In this document: in pieces, positions 1-6,070 of the stretch | Position numbering within the stretch: position 1 is the first letter of the stretch | Layout of the letters: each line of letters begins with the position of its first letter | Origin: Ruminococcaceae bacterium UBA1236 | GTDB taxonomy: Bacteria; Bacillota; Clostridia; Oscillospirales; Acutalibacteraceae | Length of the DNA: 14,445 nt | Direction: 5' to 3' | Assembly (NCBI GenBank): GCA_002309055.1 | Contig: DBWO01000006.1 | Location: forward strand, 32,400-46,844 | Position numbers and translations under genes: made by a program | Notes under the pieces: model-generated | Told to the model about the DNA's origin: nothing | The model's database searches: none | Seen by the model: only the letters and a program-made list of their open reading frames with translations

Positions 1-542
1 AACGCGGCGTTCGACTCGTCGGTGTCAATGTGCATGGCAAGCGCGAATTTGGGGCTTACCCTGACAACAACATCGTCAAAAATGAGCGAGCGTCCGCCGG
101 CGGACTCGATTCTGACCTTGACAATCTGCTTGTCGGCAAGGCCGTATTTCTCAGCATCCTCGGGGGTTGCGTGAATGTGTCTCTGAGCGGTGATAACACC
201 CTGTGACAGCTCAACCTCACCGCAGGGACCCACGAGCTTGCAGGCGCCCGTGCCGGCAACATCGCCGCTCTCCCTGATGGGGGCGTCAACGCCTATGGAG
301 CGCGCGTCCGTGAGCGAAAGCTCAACCTGGCAGTCAGGTCTTACGGGGCCGAGAATCGAAACCGCGGGGAACTGACCCTTTGAGCCGATTACGGCAACTC
401 TCTCGTTGCTGGCAAACTGACCGGGCTGTGAGAGATCCTTTTTCTTTGTTAATTCATATCCTTCGCCGAAGAGGATATCAAGCGCCTCTCTGGTCACGTG
501 AACGTGACGGGCGGAGGTTTCAACGAGAACTTCTTTTTTCAT
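1..542 (-). CDS. pduL: Phosphate propanoyltransferase (PduL-type phosphotransacylase), 3' end cut by window edge
   Basis: The reading frame starts at 542 and runs off the left edge, giving 180 residues without a stop; the family is usually about 210, so roughly 30 C-terminal residues are missing. PduL exchanges CoA and phosphate on short acyl groups (acetyl- or propionyl-CoA to acyl phosphate), which acetate kinase then uses to make ATP. Family marks are visible: SARHVHV near the start (His13, His15), QRHIH (His122, His124), and MHIDTDESNAA at 170-180 with His171; these histidines correspond to the zinc-binding residues of the family. The protein starts directly at the catalytic domain, with no N-terminal extension of the kind that targets PduL into microcompartments, so I infer a free cytosolic enzyme. 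A GAGG Shine-Dalgarno lies about 10 bases upstream. Only 19 bases separate it from the preceding lipoprotein gene, so co-transcription is likely. Confidence 0.93.
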   Translation of the reverse strand, partial: MKKEVLVETSARHVHVTREALDILFGEGYELTKKKDLSQPGQFASNERVAVIGSKGQFPAVSILGPVRPDCQVELSLTDARSIGVDAPIRESGDVAGTGACKLVGPCGEVELSQGVITAQRHIHATPEDAEKYGLADKQIVKVRIESAGGRSLIFDDVVVRVSPKFALAMHIDTDESNAA

Positions 543-561
543 GCTGTATATACCTCGTCGA

Positions 562-1509
562 TTAATACTTGATTGTCCAGGAATCGGAGGTAACAAAGGG
601 GATAATAACGCCCGCTTTGTCAAAGTTGATGGTCCAGTAAAGGTCATAGTTGGCGGTAAGAACCTTGCCGGTCTTTGCGTCAACAACGATTTTTGCGGTG
701 CTTGAGGGATAATTCATGGTAGCGGTGCCTACGATGCCCGATGCAACGCCGGGGATGTTATCATTGACAACGCCGGGAAGAACAACGTTGAATGCCTTGG
801 GGGCGTGGCCCTGGCCGTGTTTGATGCTGTCTGACTTGCCGTCTGCAACGGTAACGATGGTGATGGTGTATTTGCCGTCTTTCTCGGTGCAGGTAGCGGT
901 CTTTACGTCTGCCTCGGTGAGCTTTGAAGCATAGGTTTCGCCCTCAACGGGATATGTATCCTTTATTCCGCTGCCGGTAAAGGTTTCGGAGCCCTTGCTG
1001 TTCTTTTCAAGCTGGCCGCCTACGAATTCATCGGCGCCGCCGAGAAGCTTGAGAACGCCGTTGATTGCGGAGGGAAGGGTCATGCTGCCGGCGAGCTTGA
1101 TCTTGGAATAATTTCTGGTAGCGCTCTTTGCGTCCTTCTTTACGCCGTTTACCGCGTTGTTGAAGTAAGCAACGATTTCCGCCTTGGTCTGGGGAGCTTT
1201 GGGAGCTTCGGTGGTTGACTCTGTTTCGCTCTCGGAAGCATCTGCAGCTTTGGTGGTGTCCGCTGCGCTCGCTTCTGTTGCATCTGCGGAGCTTGCTTCT
1301 GTTGCGTCAGCCGAGGAAGCTTCGGTAATGTCTTCTGAGCTTGCCTCTGTTGCGTCGGTTACAGCGGAGATATCTTCGCTTGTGATTTCTTCGGTAAGTT
1401 CGGTGTCAGCTTCGGTAGTGGTTGTGTCACCGTTTGTTTTTGTGCCGCAGGCTGCAAAAGCAAAAAGAAGCACAAGGGCCATAAGTGCGGCAATGATTTT
1501 CTTTGACAT
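562..1509 (-). CDS. Secreted lipoprotein with 8-residue Ala/Ser/Thr/Glu repeat linker, function unknown
   Basis: 315 residues. The start at 1509 is set by a near-perfect AGGAGG seven bases upstream; an in-frame start further out would lie on top of the promoter -10. Residues 1-21 are a type II signal peptide (MSKK then a hydrophobic stretch) ending in the lipobox FAAC, so Cys21 is the likely lipidated residue and the protein sits on the outer face of the membrane. Residues 22-106 are a Thr/Glu/Ser/Ala-rich linker containing four copies of an 8-residue unit. Residues 107-315 form one presumably folded domain, with predicted beta-rich stretches and a C-terminal Trp-Thr-Ile-Lys-Tyr. I recall similar domains only as hypothetical extracellular proteins of ruminococci, and I cannot assign a substrate. 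It may be co-transcribed with pduL downstream, but nothing links the two functionally. Confidence 0.85.
   Translation of the reverse strand: MSKKIIAALMALVLLFAFAACGTKTNGDTTTTEADTELTEEITSEDISAVTDATEASSEDITEASSADATEASSADATEASAADTTKAADASESETESTTEAPKAPQTKAEIVAYFNNAVNGVKKDAKSATRNYSKIKLAGSMTLPSAINGVLKLLGGADEFVGGQLEKNSKGSETFTGSGIKDTYPVEGETYASKLTEADVKTATCTEKDGKYTITIVTVADGKSDSIKHGQGHAPKAFNVVLPGVVNDNIPGVASGIVGTATMNYPSSTAKIVVDAKTGKVLTANYDLYWTINFDKAGVIIPFVTSDSWTIKY
1252..1347 (-). repeat. Four tandem 24-base units encoding EASSxDxT
   Basis: Residues 55-86 of the lipoprotein read EASSEDIT, EASSADAT, EASSADAT, EASAADTT: four consecutive 8-residue units. The DNA units are similar but not identical, so the array has drifted since duplication. 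It forms part of the flexible spacer between the lipid anchor and the folded domain. Copy-number variation between strains would be expected for such an array but cannot be seen here. Confidence 0.85.
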
Positions 1510-1564
1510 AGTTATATCCTCCTGAAAAAAATGCAGTTTTCGGGCAAAAGCCCTATTTGATGAC

Positions 1565-1593
1565 ATTATACTATATTATTTTTATAAATACAA
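1565..1593 (-). promoter_or_regulatory. Sigma-A promoter of the lipoprotein (-pduL) transcript
   Basis: On the minus strand, TTGTAT (1588-1593) and TATAAT (1565-1570) are separated by exactly 17 bases. The predicted start lies near 1558, leaving a leader of about 50 bases that contains a weak 4-bp GGGC/GCCC hairpin (1542-1553) and the AGGAGG ribosome site. Confidence 0.75.
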
Positions 1594-1594
1594 G

Positions 1595-1620
1595 AAAAAA
1601 ATTGTTAAGCGTTCCGGCTT
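1595..1620 (-). terminator. Weak possible terminator of the ABC operon
   Basis: Just past the ATPase stop, the minus strand reads AAGC-CGGAAC-GCTT followed five bases later by seven T residues. The stem is only 4 bp and the T-run is displaced, so this is a marginal call. It lies immediately upstream of the lipoprotein promoter, where a terminator would be expected. Confidence 0.3.
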
Positions 1621-1626
1621 TGAGTA

Positions 1627-2181
1627 TTAAAGCAGAGTTACGCTGTCCGCAATCAGCTTTTCGTCCTCATCGTGTGTCACAAACAGCACGGGATGAGTTT
1701 TCGCGTATTCCTTAACAATGCTCTGCGCCTCATCCCTGAGTTCCTTTTCAATGCCCTTGAAAGGCTCGTCGAGGATGAGAATATCGCCGCCGAAAGCGAG
1801 GGCGCGCGCAATGGCTGCCCTGCGGCACATTCCGCCGCTCATTTCGCCGGGGAATTTGTCCGCGGCGTTTTCAAGATGAAGGAGTTTCAGATATTTAAGC
1901 GCCGTTTCACTGTCCGACACAATGCTCACGTTTTTAAGCGCCGTGCAGGAGGGGAGGAGACGGTCCTCCTGAAAAACGAAGGCAATCTTTTTGCCCTGAG
2001 TGCCCGTTATTTCGCCGCTGTCCGCTTTTTCGAGACCCGCGATAAGGCGCAGAAGTGTGGTTTTGCCGCAGCCCGAGGGGCCGAAAATGCCGTGAATTCC
2101 GCTCTGAGGCACGGTGAATGATATGCCGGCAAGTACAGTGTTTCCGCCGTATGACTTTACAAGATTTTTAACCTCAATCAT
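1627..2181 (-). CDS. ABC importer ATPase, nitrate/sulfonate/taurine-type (SsuB/TauB-like)
   Basis: 184 residues. This is the cytoplasmic ATPase that powers the importer encoded by the two preceding genes. All motifs are present in order: Walker A GPSGCGKTT (34-42), Q-loop with Gln71 in FQEDRLLP, signature MSGGM (114-118, in place of LSGGQ), Walker B ILILDEP (134-140) and the switch His170 in FVTHD. The FQEDRLLP form of the Q-loop is typical of the SsuB/TauB/NrtD branch. At 184 residues it is short for the family (often 240-260): it stops soon after the H-switch and lacks the C-terminal extension, but the nucleotide-binding core is complete. The start overlaps the permease stop as ATGA, which indicates translational coupling. 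Confidence 0.93.
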   Translation of the reverse strand: MIEVKNLVKSYGGNTVLAGISFTVPQSGIHGIFGPSGCGKTTLLRLIAGLEKADSGEITGTQGKKIAFVFQEDRLLPSCTALKNVSIVSDSETALKYLKLLHLENAADKFPGEMSGGMCRRAAIARALAFGGDILILDEPFKGIEKELRDEAQSIVKEYAKTHPVLFVTHDEDEKLIADSVTLL

Positions 2182-2954
2182 TTCCGCTTCCCCCTTTCAA
2201 AAACAAACTTTTTAAGGAGAAAAACGAGAGTTTTTTCTATAAGTAAGCTGAGAATAATCACCGCGAGAGTCCATGCGAAAAGGTCGGTGTATTCAAGGCC
2301 CAGCTTCGCCCTGTAAATGGAAGTGCCTATGGCTGATTCGGGTGTTGCTATTACCTCGGCGGAGATGCCCGATTTCCAGGCAAAACCAATCGCGGTTGTA
2401 ACGCCGGCGGAAAAGGAGGGCATAGCGGCAGGCACATAGATATTTGCAAATCTTTTAAGGCGTGAAAAGCCGTAAAGCCGTGACATCTCAATCAGGCCTT
2501 TGTCGGCGGCGTGTATGCCCTGCGAGGTGTTTGCCCACAAAATGGGCGCGACAAGAAGGCAGGAAACCGCCACGGTGACGCCCGTCCTGCTCAGCCATAA
2601 AAGAAGCAGAATGATGAAAGAGGCGACAGGCGTTGTTTTGATAACGGTGAGAGCGGGGCTGAAAAATGTGCCGAGCGGCTTTGAAAAGGCGGTGATTATG
2701 CCCATTGCCGTGCCGGCGATAATGCCGAGCAGACAGCCCGCGGATATCCTGAGGAGAGTAAAGGAGCAGCTTTTGAGAAAAGCGGGAGTTCCGGCCAGCT
2801 CAACCAGGCGTTTTATAACCGTTAAGGGCGGCGGAAAAAGAAAGGCGCTGCCCACAATAACCGCCGTAAGCTGCCAAAGCAGAAGCCATATCGCTATGAC
2901 TCCTGCTTTGATTAAAGTCTTTTTGATTTTATCCGAGATAGTAGATTCCTTCAT
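2178..2954 (-). CDS. ABC importer permease, SsuC/TauC-type
   Basis: 258 residues with about six hydrophobic segments (roughly 16-38, 65-90, 100-122, 124-144, 185-205, 222-246). The conserved cytoplasmic loop EMSRLYGFSRLKRF...VPAAMPS (156-180) is the EAA motif that docks on the ATPase, in the form seen in nitrate/sulfonate/taurine and thiamine-precursor permeases. I place the start at 2954 because GGAGGG lies about 10 bases upstream; an in-frame start at 2993 would add 13 residues beginning with a proline run and has no such site. With the chosen start the gene overlaps the end of the binding-protein gene by 26 bases, so the two are probably translationally coupled. The substrate cannot be read from the sequence. 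Confidence 0.92.
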   Translation of the reverse strand: MKESTISDKIKKTLIKAGVIAIWLLLWQLTAVIVGSAFLFPPPLTVIKRLVELAGTPAFLKSCSFTLLRISAGCLLGIIAGTAMGIITAFSKPLGTFFSPALTVIKTTPVASFIILLLLWLSRTGVTVAVSCLLVAPILWANTSQGIHAADKGLIEMSRLYGFSRLKRFANIYVPAAMPSFSAGVTTAIGFAWKSGISAEVIATPESAIGTSIYRAKLGLEYTDLFAWTLAVIILSLLIEKTLVFLLKKFVFERGKRK

Positions 2955-4083
2955 CGGGAATTGACCCTCCAAGTGATTCGGGGGAGGCGGCAAAGAGAAT
3001 CTCGAAATTCCCCTGCACCGCGGTCTTCATTTCTTCCCCTTCGATGAATACTATGTTGCAGCCGGATATCGAGAGCTCAGCGGCGTCCTTATCGGTGAAG
3101 AAGCCCTGCTCAACAAGCAGATAGGGCGCGTCAAAGGCGCTGTTTACCCAGTTTACGGATACTTCATTAAACATCATAAACTCGGAAATGATGTCCGGAT
3201 TTGCCTCAATATATTCCTTGCGGGCTACAACGCATCCGAAAGCGAGCTCGGTGTCGCAGACCTTATTCCATTCCTCTGTGATATCAAGCACTTTCTTCCA
3301 GCGGTTTTCGGGCGGGAATTCAATCTCGGGGTCAACCGTTGTCTCTTCTTGAGCGGCGGTTGTTGAAGCGCTTTCATCCGTTTTCTCTTCGCCTGACATC
3401 GCATCGGCGTAACTGCTGAGAAGGTCGCCTATGTTTGACTGCTTGATTTTAGGATTGGTTGACGCAATAACTTTGCTCGCGAAGGGCTCGGGCAGAATAC
3501 AGAGATTGATTTCGCCCGATGCCGCCTTGGTGGCAAGCTCGCCGTGGGTGCTCATGTATTTGAGCTCAACATCCTTGCCGGGCTCAATGCCGTTTTCCCT
3601 GAGCACATATTCAAGCGTGTACTGCGCCGTTGTGCCCTCGCCCGAGGTGTAAATTGTTCTGCCCTTGAGGTCGGCGATGGATTTAACCGTCTTTTCGCCC
3701 TTCTGAATCACATGCAGAATGCCGAGCGTGTTGACGGCGAGAATCTGAATGCCGCCTTCTGTCTTTTTATAGAGGTTTGCCGCAAGGTTAATCGGGAGCG
3801 CCGCGATATCCACTGTGCCCTGAACGAGCATGGGGACTATCTCCTGCGGGTCGCTGTAATATTCAACTTCGTAGCCGTAAGCCCTGTCTTTTTTGAGCTT
3901 GGCGAGGCCCATTCCGGTGGGGCCGTAAAGAGCGGCAACCTTGGTCTTGACTTCTCTCTCGTCCGATGTGGTGGTTGTTTCATCGGGCTCTGTCGGATCC
4001 TCTGTGTTTGACCCGCATGCGCACATAGCGAATATCATGGCAAGCACAAGGGCGAGAGAAACAAGTTTCGCTGTCAATTTCAT
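2929..4083 (-). CDS. ABC importer substrate-binding lipoprotein (NMT1/SsuA/TauA superfamily) with internal acidic Thr-rich insert
   Basis: 384 residues. The N terminus is a lipoprotein signal (MKLTAKL, hydrophobic stretch, MCAC; Cys23 or Cys21 lipidated) followed by a Thr/Glu/Asp linker to about residue 45. The binding fold has the features of the NMT1/SsuA group: GPTGMGLAKL near 54-63, PMLVQGTVDIAALP (84-97), LKGRTIYTSGEGTT (139-152) and the hinge-side LPEPFASK (197-204). It captures a small solute outside the cell and hands it to the permease. Candidate ligands are sulfonates, thiamine pyrimidine-type compounds or other small organics; the sequence does not decide. Residues about 230-260 are a low-complexity Glu/Ser/Thr insert inside the folded part. 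The start at 4083 follows an AGAAGGTG ribosome site; an in-frame ATG at 4149 is excluded because it would include the promoter. Binding protein, permease and ATPase follow in one operon. Confidence 0.9.
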   Translation of the reverse strand: MKLTAKLVSLALVLAMIFAMCACGSNTEDPTEPDETTTTSDEREVKTKVAALYGPTGMGLAKLKKDRAYGYEVEYYSDPQEIVPMLVQGTVDIAALPINLAANLYKKTEGGIQILAVNTLGILHVIQKGEKTVKSIADLKGRTIYTSGEGTTAQYTLEYVLRENGIEPGKDVELKYMSTHGELATKAASGEINLCILPEPFASKVIASTNPKIKQSNIGDLLSSYADAMSGEEKTDESASTTAAQEETTVDPEIEFPPENRWKKVLDITEEWNKVCDTELAFGCVVARKEYIEANPDIISEFMMFNEVSVNWVNSAFDAPYLLVEQGFFTDKDAAELSISGCNIVFIEGEEMKTAVQGNFEILFAASPESLGGSIPDEGIYYLG

Positions 4084-4120
4084 TCTAACACCTTCTGTAC
4101 TGTTATTTATTACATCTGTG

Positions 4121-4149
4121 ATTATAATATCCGGACGGCATAAAGTCAA
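4121..4149 (-). promoter_or_regulatory. Sigma-A promoter of the ABC importer operon
   Basis: The minus strand has TTGACT (4144-4149), a 17-base spacer and TATAAT (4121-4126), one base short of consensus. The predicted start is about 30 bases before the binding-protein ATG. The leader is too short for a riboswitch, so any control probably acts at the promoter. Confidence 0.85.
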
Positions 4150-4151
4150 GA

Positions 4152-4171
4152 TATCTTATGTATATAAGATA
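4152..4171. promoter_or_regulatory. Perfect palindrome abutting the -35 of the ABC operon; candidate operator
   Basis: TATCTTAT-GTAT-ATAAGATA is a perfect 8-bp inverted repeat with a 4-base centre. It ends two bases upstream of the -35 hexamer of the ABC operon promoter. There is no T-run beside it, so a dimeric regulator site is more likely than a terminator. The regulator is unknown and not encoded nearby. Confidence 0.55.
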
Positions 4172-4205
4172 AACAAAAAAGCCCCGCATCTTGCGATGCG
4201 GAGCG
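4172..4205 (-). terminator. Rho-independent terminator of the 4229-4753 gene
   Basis: Plus-strand CCGCATC (4184-4190), loop TTGC, GATGCGG (4195-4201), extended by GC/GC past one mismatch. On the minus strand the hairpin is followed by TTTTTTGTTT. It lies 23 bases past the stop of the small secreted protein and isolates it from the ABC operon. Confidence 0.9.
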
Positions 4206-4228
4206 TTTTCTGAAAAGTTTAACTTAAA

Positions 4229-4753
4229 TTAGTCTTCCTTTTTTCTGGTGCAAACGAATGCTGCTGCAGCTGCAACTGAAACTGCTGCAAAAGCAACGAT
4301 GCCGATTGAAGATGAACCGGTGTCTGCGGGAGCAGCTGCTTCGGTCTCTTCACAAGTGGTCTCGGTGCAACCTGCATAGAGATCCTTAATCTTCTGCTTG
4401 AGGCAGTCGATGAGGCCCTTTACATAGTTGAAAACGTCACCAACGATGGGAAGATTGCCAAGAGCGCCTTCAAGGTCTGCTACTGCGCCAAGAACTGAAG
4501 CCTGGGGAAGTACGCCTTCGATAGCGTCAACGATCTTCTGGATGTACTGCTGAACAGTTGCGAGGATGTCGCCCTGGAGAGCAGCAACGATCTTGTTGAT
4601 GATCTCGTTGATTGCGCCGCTGATGTTGCTGAAATCAAAGCCTGCAGCCGCTGCAGTAGTGGTTGTGGGATCTTCAGCTTCTTCTGCGAAAGCAAGAGTG
4701 GTAATGGAGAATACCATTACGATTGCAAGGAGAACAGCAAGTAACTTTTTCAT
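4229..4753 (-). CDS. Small secreted helical protein with C-terminal membrane anchor / degenerate sorting signal, function unknown
   Basis: 174 residues. Residues 1-23 are a signal peptide (MKKLLAVLLA..., cleavage after AFA). A short acidic/Thr/Ala linker (24-37) follows, then residues 38-130 are rich in Ile, Val, Leu and Ala and look like several amphipathic helices. Cysteines are at 117, 129 and 134. The C terminus has PADTG (142-146), a hydrophobic stretch (149-168) and the basic tail CTRKKED. This is the layout of a cell-wall sorting signal (LPxTG-type), with PADTG in place of LPxTG. It may therefore be a sortase substrate, or simply membrane-anchored. A non-polar helical exported protein could be a surface or pore-like component, but I do not recognise a family. 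It is a single-gene transcript with its own promoter and terminator. Confidence 0.82.
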   Translation of the reverse strand: MKKLLAVLLAIVMVFSITTLAFAEEAEDPTTTTAAAAGFDFSNISGAINEIINKIVAALQGDILATVQQYIQKIVDAIEGVLPQASVLGAVADLEGALGNLPIVGDVFNYVKGLIDCLKQKIKDLYAGCTETTCEETEAAAPADTGSSSIGIVAFAAVSVAAAAAFVCTRKKED

Positions 4754-4796
4754 AATTACATCAATTCCTTTCTCAATTACGTGTTTATTGATTGTG

Positions 4797-4824
4797 GCAC
4801 TATATTAGCACTAAAAATTGCACT
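4797..4824 (-). repeat. Three AGTGC direct repeats phased at 11-12 bases across the promoter
   Basis: On the plus strand GCACT begins at 4797, 4808 and 4820. One copy abuts the -35, one abuts the -10 on its upstream side and one lies just downstream of the -10. Spacing of about one helical turn puts all three on the same DNA face, as in direct-repeat operators. Chance occurrence of a 5-mer cannot be excluded. Confidence 0.4.
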
Positions 4825-4830
4825 TGTCAA
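4802..4830 (-). promoter_or_regulatory. Sigma-A promoter of the small helical surface protein
   Basis: TTGACA (4825-4830), 17-base spacer, TAATAT (4802-4807) on the minus strand. The predicted start is near 4795, giving a leader of about 40 bases. Three AGTGC direct repeats are interleaved with the promoter elements. Confidence 0.85.
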
Positions 4831-4918
4831 TACTTTTTTGTTAAAAAAATGACAAAATCGTTACAATTTGTAATTTTTTAACTGTATTTGAGCATAATAA
4901 TGCCTCTATAGCTGCGCC

Positions 4919-4947
4919 ATTATAGCATATAATATTGTATTATTCAA
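4919..4947 (-). promoter_or_regulatory. Possible second promoter at the 3' end of rpoD
   Basis: The minus strand reads TTGAAT (4942-4947), 17 bases, then TGC-TATAAT (-10 at 4919-4924) with an extended TG. The -35 overlaps the rpoD stop codon. A transcript would begin near 4912 and run through about 160 bases with no open frame longer than a few codons before the 4229-4753 gene. I see no strong rho-independent terminator between rpoD and that gene. The region is AT-rich, so such matches arise easily. Confidence 0.45.
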
Positions 4948-6025
4948 GATAATCTTTCAATTTTTTGCTTCTGCTCGGGTGGCGGAGCTTTCTGAGGGCT
5001 TTTGCCTCTATCTGGCGGATACGCTCGCGGGTAACGTTGAATTCAGCGCCGACCTCCTCAAGCGTGTGGGGATGGCCGCCCTCAAGGCCGAAGCGGAGCT
5101 TGAGCACCTGGGCCTCTCTGGGGGTGAGGGTTGCGAGCACTTCGTTGAGCTGCTCCTTGAGCAGTGTCATTGAGGCGGCATCTGCCGGGGCGGGGGCGTC
5201 ATCGTCGGGTATAAAGTCGCCGAGATGGCTGTCCTCCTCCTCGCCGATGGGAGTTTCAAGCGAAACGGGCTCCTGCGCAACTCTCATTATATCCCTGACT
5301 TTTTCGGGGGGCATGTTGAGCTTCGCGGCGATTTCCTCAATCGTGGGATCTCTGCCGTTTTCGTGCAGCAGCTGGCTGCTCGTCTTTTTGAGCTTGTTTA
5401 TGGTTTCAACCATATGCACGGGGATTCTTATGGTCCTTGCCTGGTCGGCTATGGCGCGGGTGATTGCCTGCCTTATCCACCATGTGGCGTAGGTGGAAAA
5501 CTTGAAGCCCTTGGTGTAATCAAACTTGTCAACCGCCTTGATAAGACCGAGGTTGCCCTCCTGGATAAGGTCGAGGAACTGCATGCCTCTGCCCACATAT
5601 CTCTTGGCGATGCTGACAACGAGCCTGAGGTTTGCCTCCGCGAGGCGTTTCTTTGCCTGCTTGTCGTCACAGGCGATGCGGATGGCGAGCTCAATTTCCT
5701 CCTCGGGGGTGAGAAGGGGCACCTTGCCTATCTCCTTGAGATAAACCTTGACGGGGTCGTCGATGTTCGCGCTGTTGTCATCAACCGCGCCCATCTCGGC
5801 GGTCTTGGGGATATCCAGGTCAAAGTTTTCGAGGTCACCGCTGACCATGTCATCCACAATCTTGATACCTTCATTTTCGAGAGTCTCATAGAGCTTGTCA
5901 ATTGCCTCAACCTCAATGTTCATCTCGAGAATGGCGGTGTCAATGTCCTGCGCCGTGAGCTGGCCGTTTGCCTTGCCCTTTTCAATCAGCGACTTGAACG
6001 GTGACTTTTTTTCGTTGTTGTCCAT
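4940..6025 (-). CDS. rpoD: Primary RNA polymerase sigma factor RpoD/SigA
   Basis: 361 residues, close to other Firmicute SigA proteins. It directs core RNA polymerase to housekeeping promoters. Visible regions: short acidic region 1.1 (about 1-85), region 1.2 DPVKVYLKEIG (90-100), region 2 with ANLRLVVSIAKRYVGRGM (131-148), FLDLIQEGNLGLIKAV and the promoter-melting/-10 recognition stretch FSTYATWWIRQAITRAI (176-192), region 3 (about 200-280), and region 4.2 TLEEVGAEFNVTRERIRQIE (321-340), the helix-turn-helix that reads the -35. No key segment is missing. The start at 6025 follows AGAGGAG. It lies 45 bases after dnaG, in the conserved dnaG-rpoD order. The promoters in this window (TTGACA-17-TATAAT) are what this factor would recognise. 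Confidence 0.98.
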   Translation of the reverse strand: MDNNEKKSPFKSLIEKGKANGQLTAQDIDTAILEMNIEVEAIDKLYETLENEGIKIVDDMVSGDLENFDLDIPKTAEMGAVDDNSANIDDPVKVYLKEIGKVPLLTPEEEIELAIRIACDDKQAKKRLAEANLRLVVSIAKRYVGRGMQFLDLIQEGNLGLIKAVDKFDYTKGFKFSTYATWWIRQAITRAIADQARTIRIPVHMVETINKLKKTSSQLLHENGRDPTIEEIAAKLNMPPEKVRDIMRVAQEPVSLETPIGEEEDSHLGDFIPDDDAPAPADAASMTLLKEQLNEVLATLTPREAQVLKLRFGLEGGHPHTLEEVGAEFNVTRERIRQIEAKALRKLRHPSRSKKLKDYLE

Positions 6026-6070
6026 AATTATCTCCTCTGCAATATTATTATATATATAATTTATTATTAT

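Noticed and set aside
1542..1553. GGGC-AAAA-GCCC hairpin in the lipoprotein leader as a terminator or attenuator
   Set aside because: Only 4 bp, with no adjacent T-run, and easily explained by chance.
2500..2964. Plus-strand open frame of 154 codons opposite the permease
   Set aside because: Shadow of the permease gene; its translated sequence has no recognisable domain.
4084..4150. Riboswitch (for example TPP) upstream of the ABC importer
   Set aside because: The predicted transcript start leaves only about 30 bases before the start codon, too short for any known class, and no aptamer-like conserved stretch is seen.
4153..4171. The palindrome upstream of the ABC operon as a terminator
   Set aside because: The stem is AT-only with no T-run, and a strong GC-rich terminator for the upstream gene already lies next to it.
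4801..4826. CIRCE-like heat-shock operator (TTAGCACT half-site)
   Set aside because: One TTAGCACT half is present, but the second element is a direct GCACT repeat, not the inverted GAGTGCTAA required for HrcA.
5225..6004. Open frame of 259 codons on the plus strand
   Set aside because: It lies wholly antisense to rpoD, whose protein is conserved throughout. The frame reflects codon composition of rpoD, and there is no ribosome site or promoter for it.
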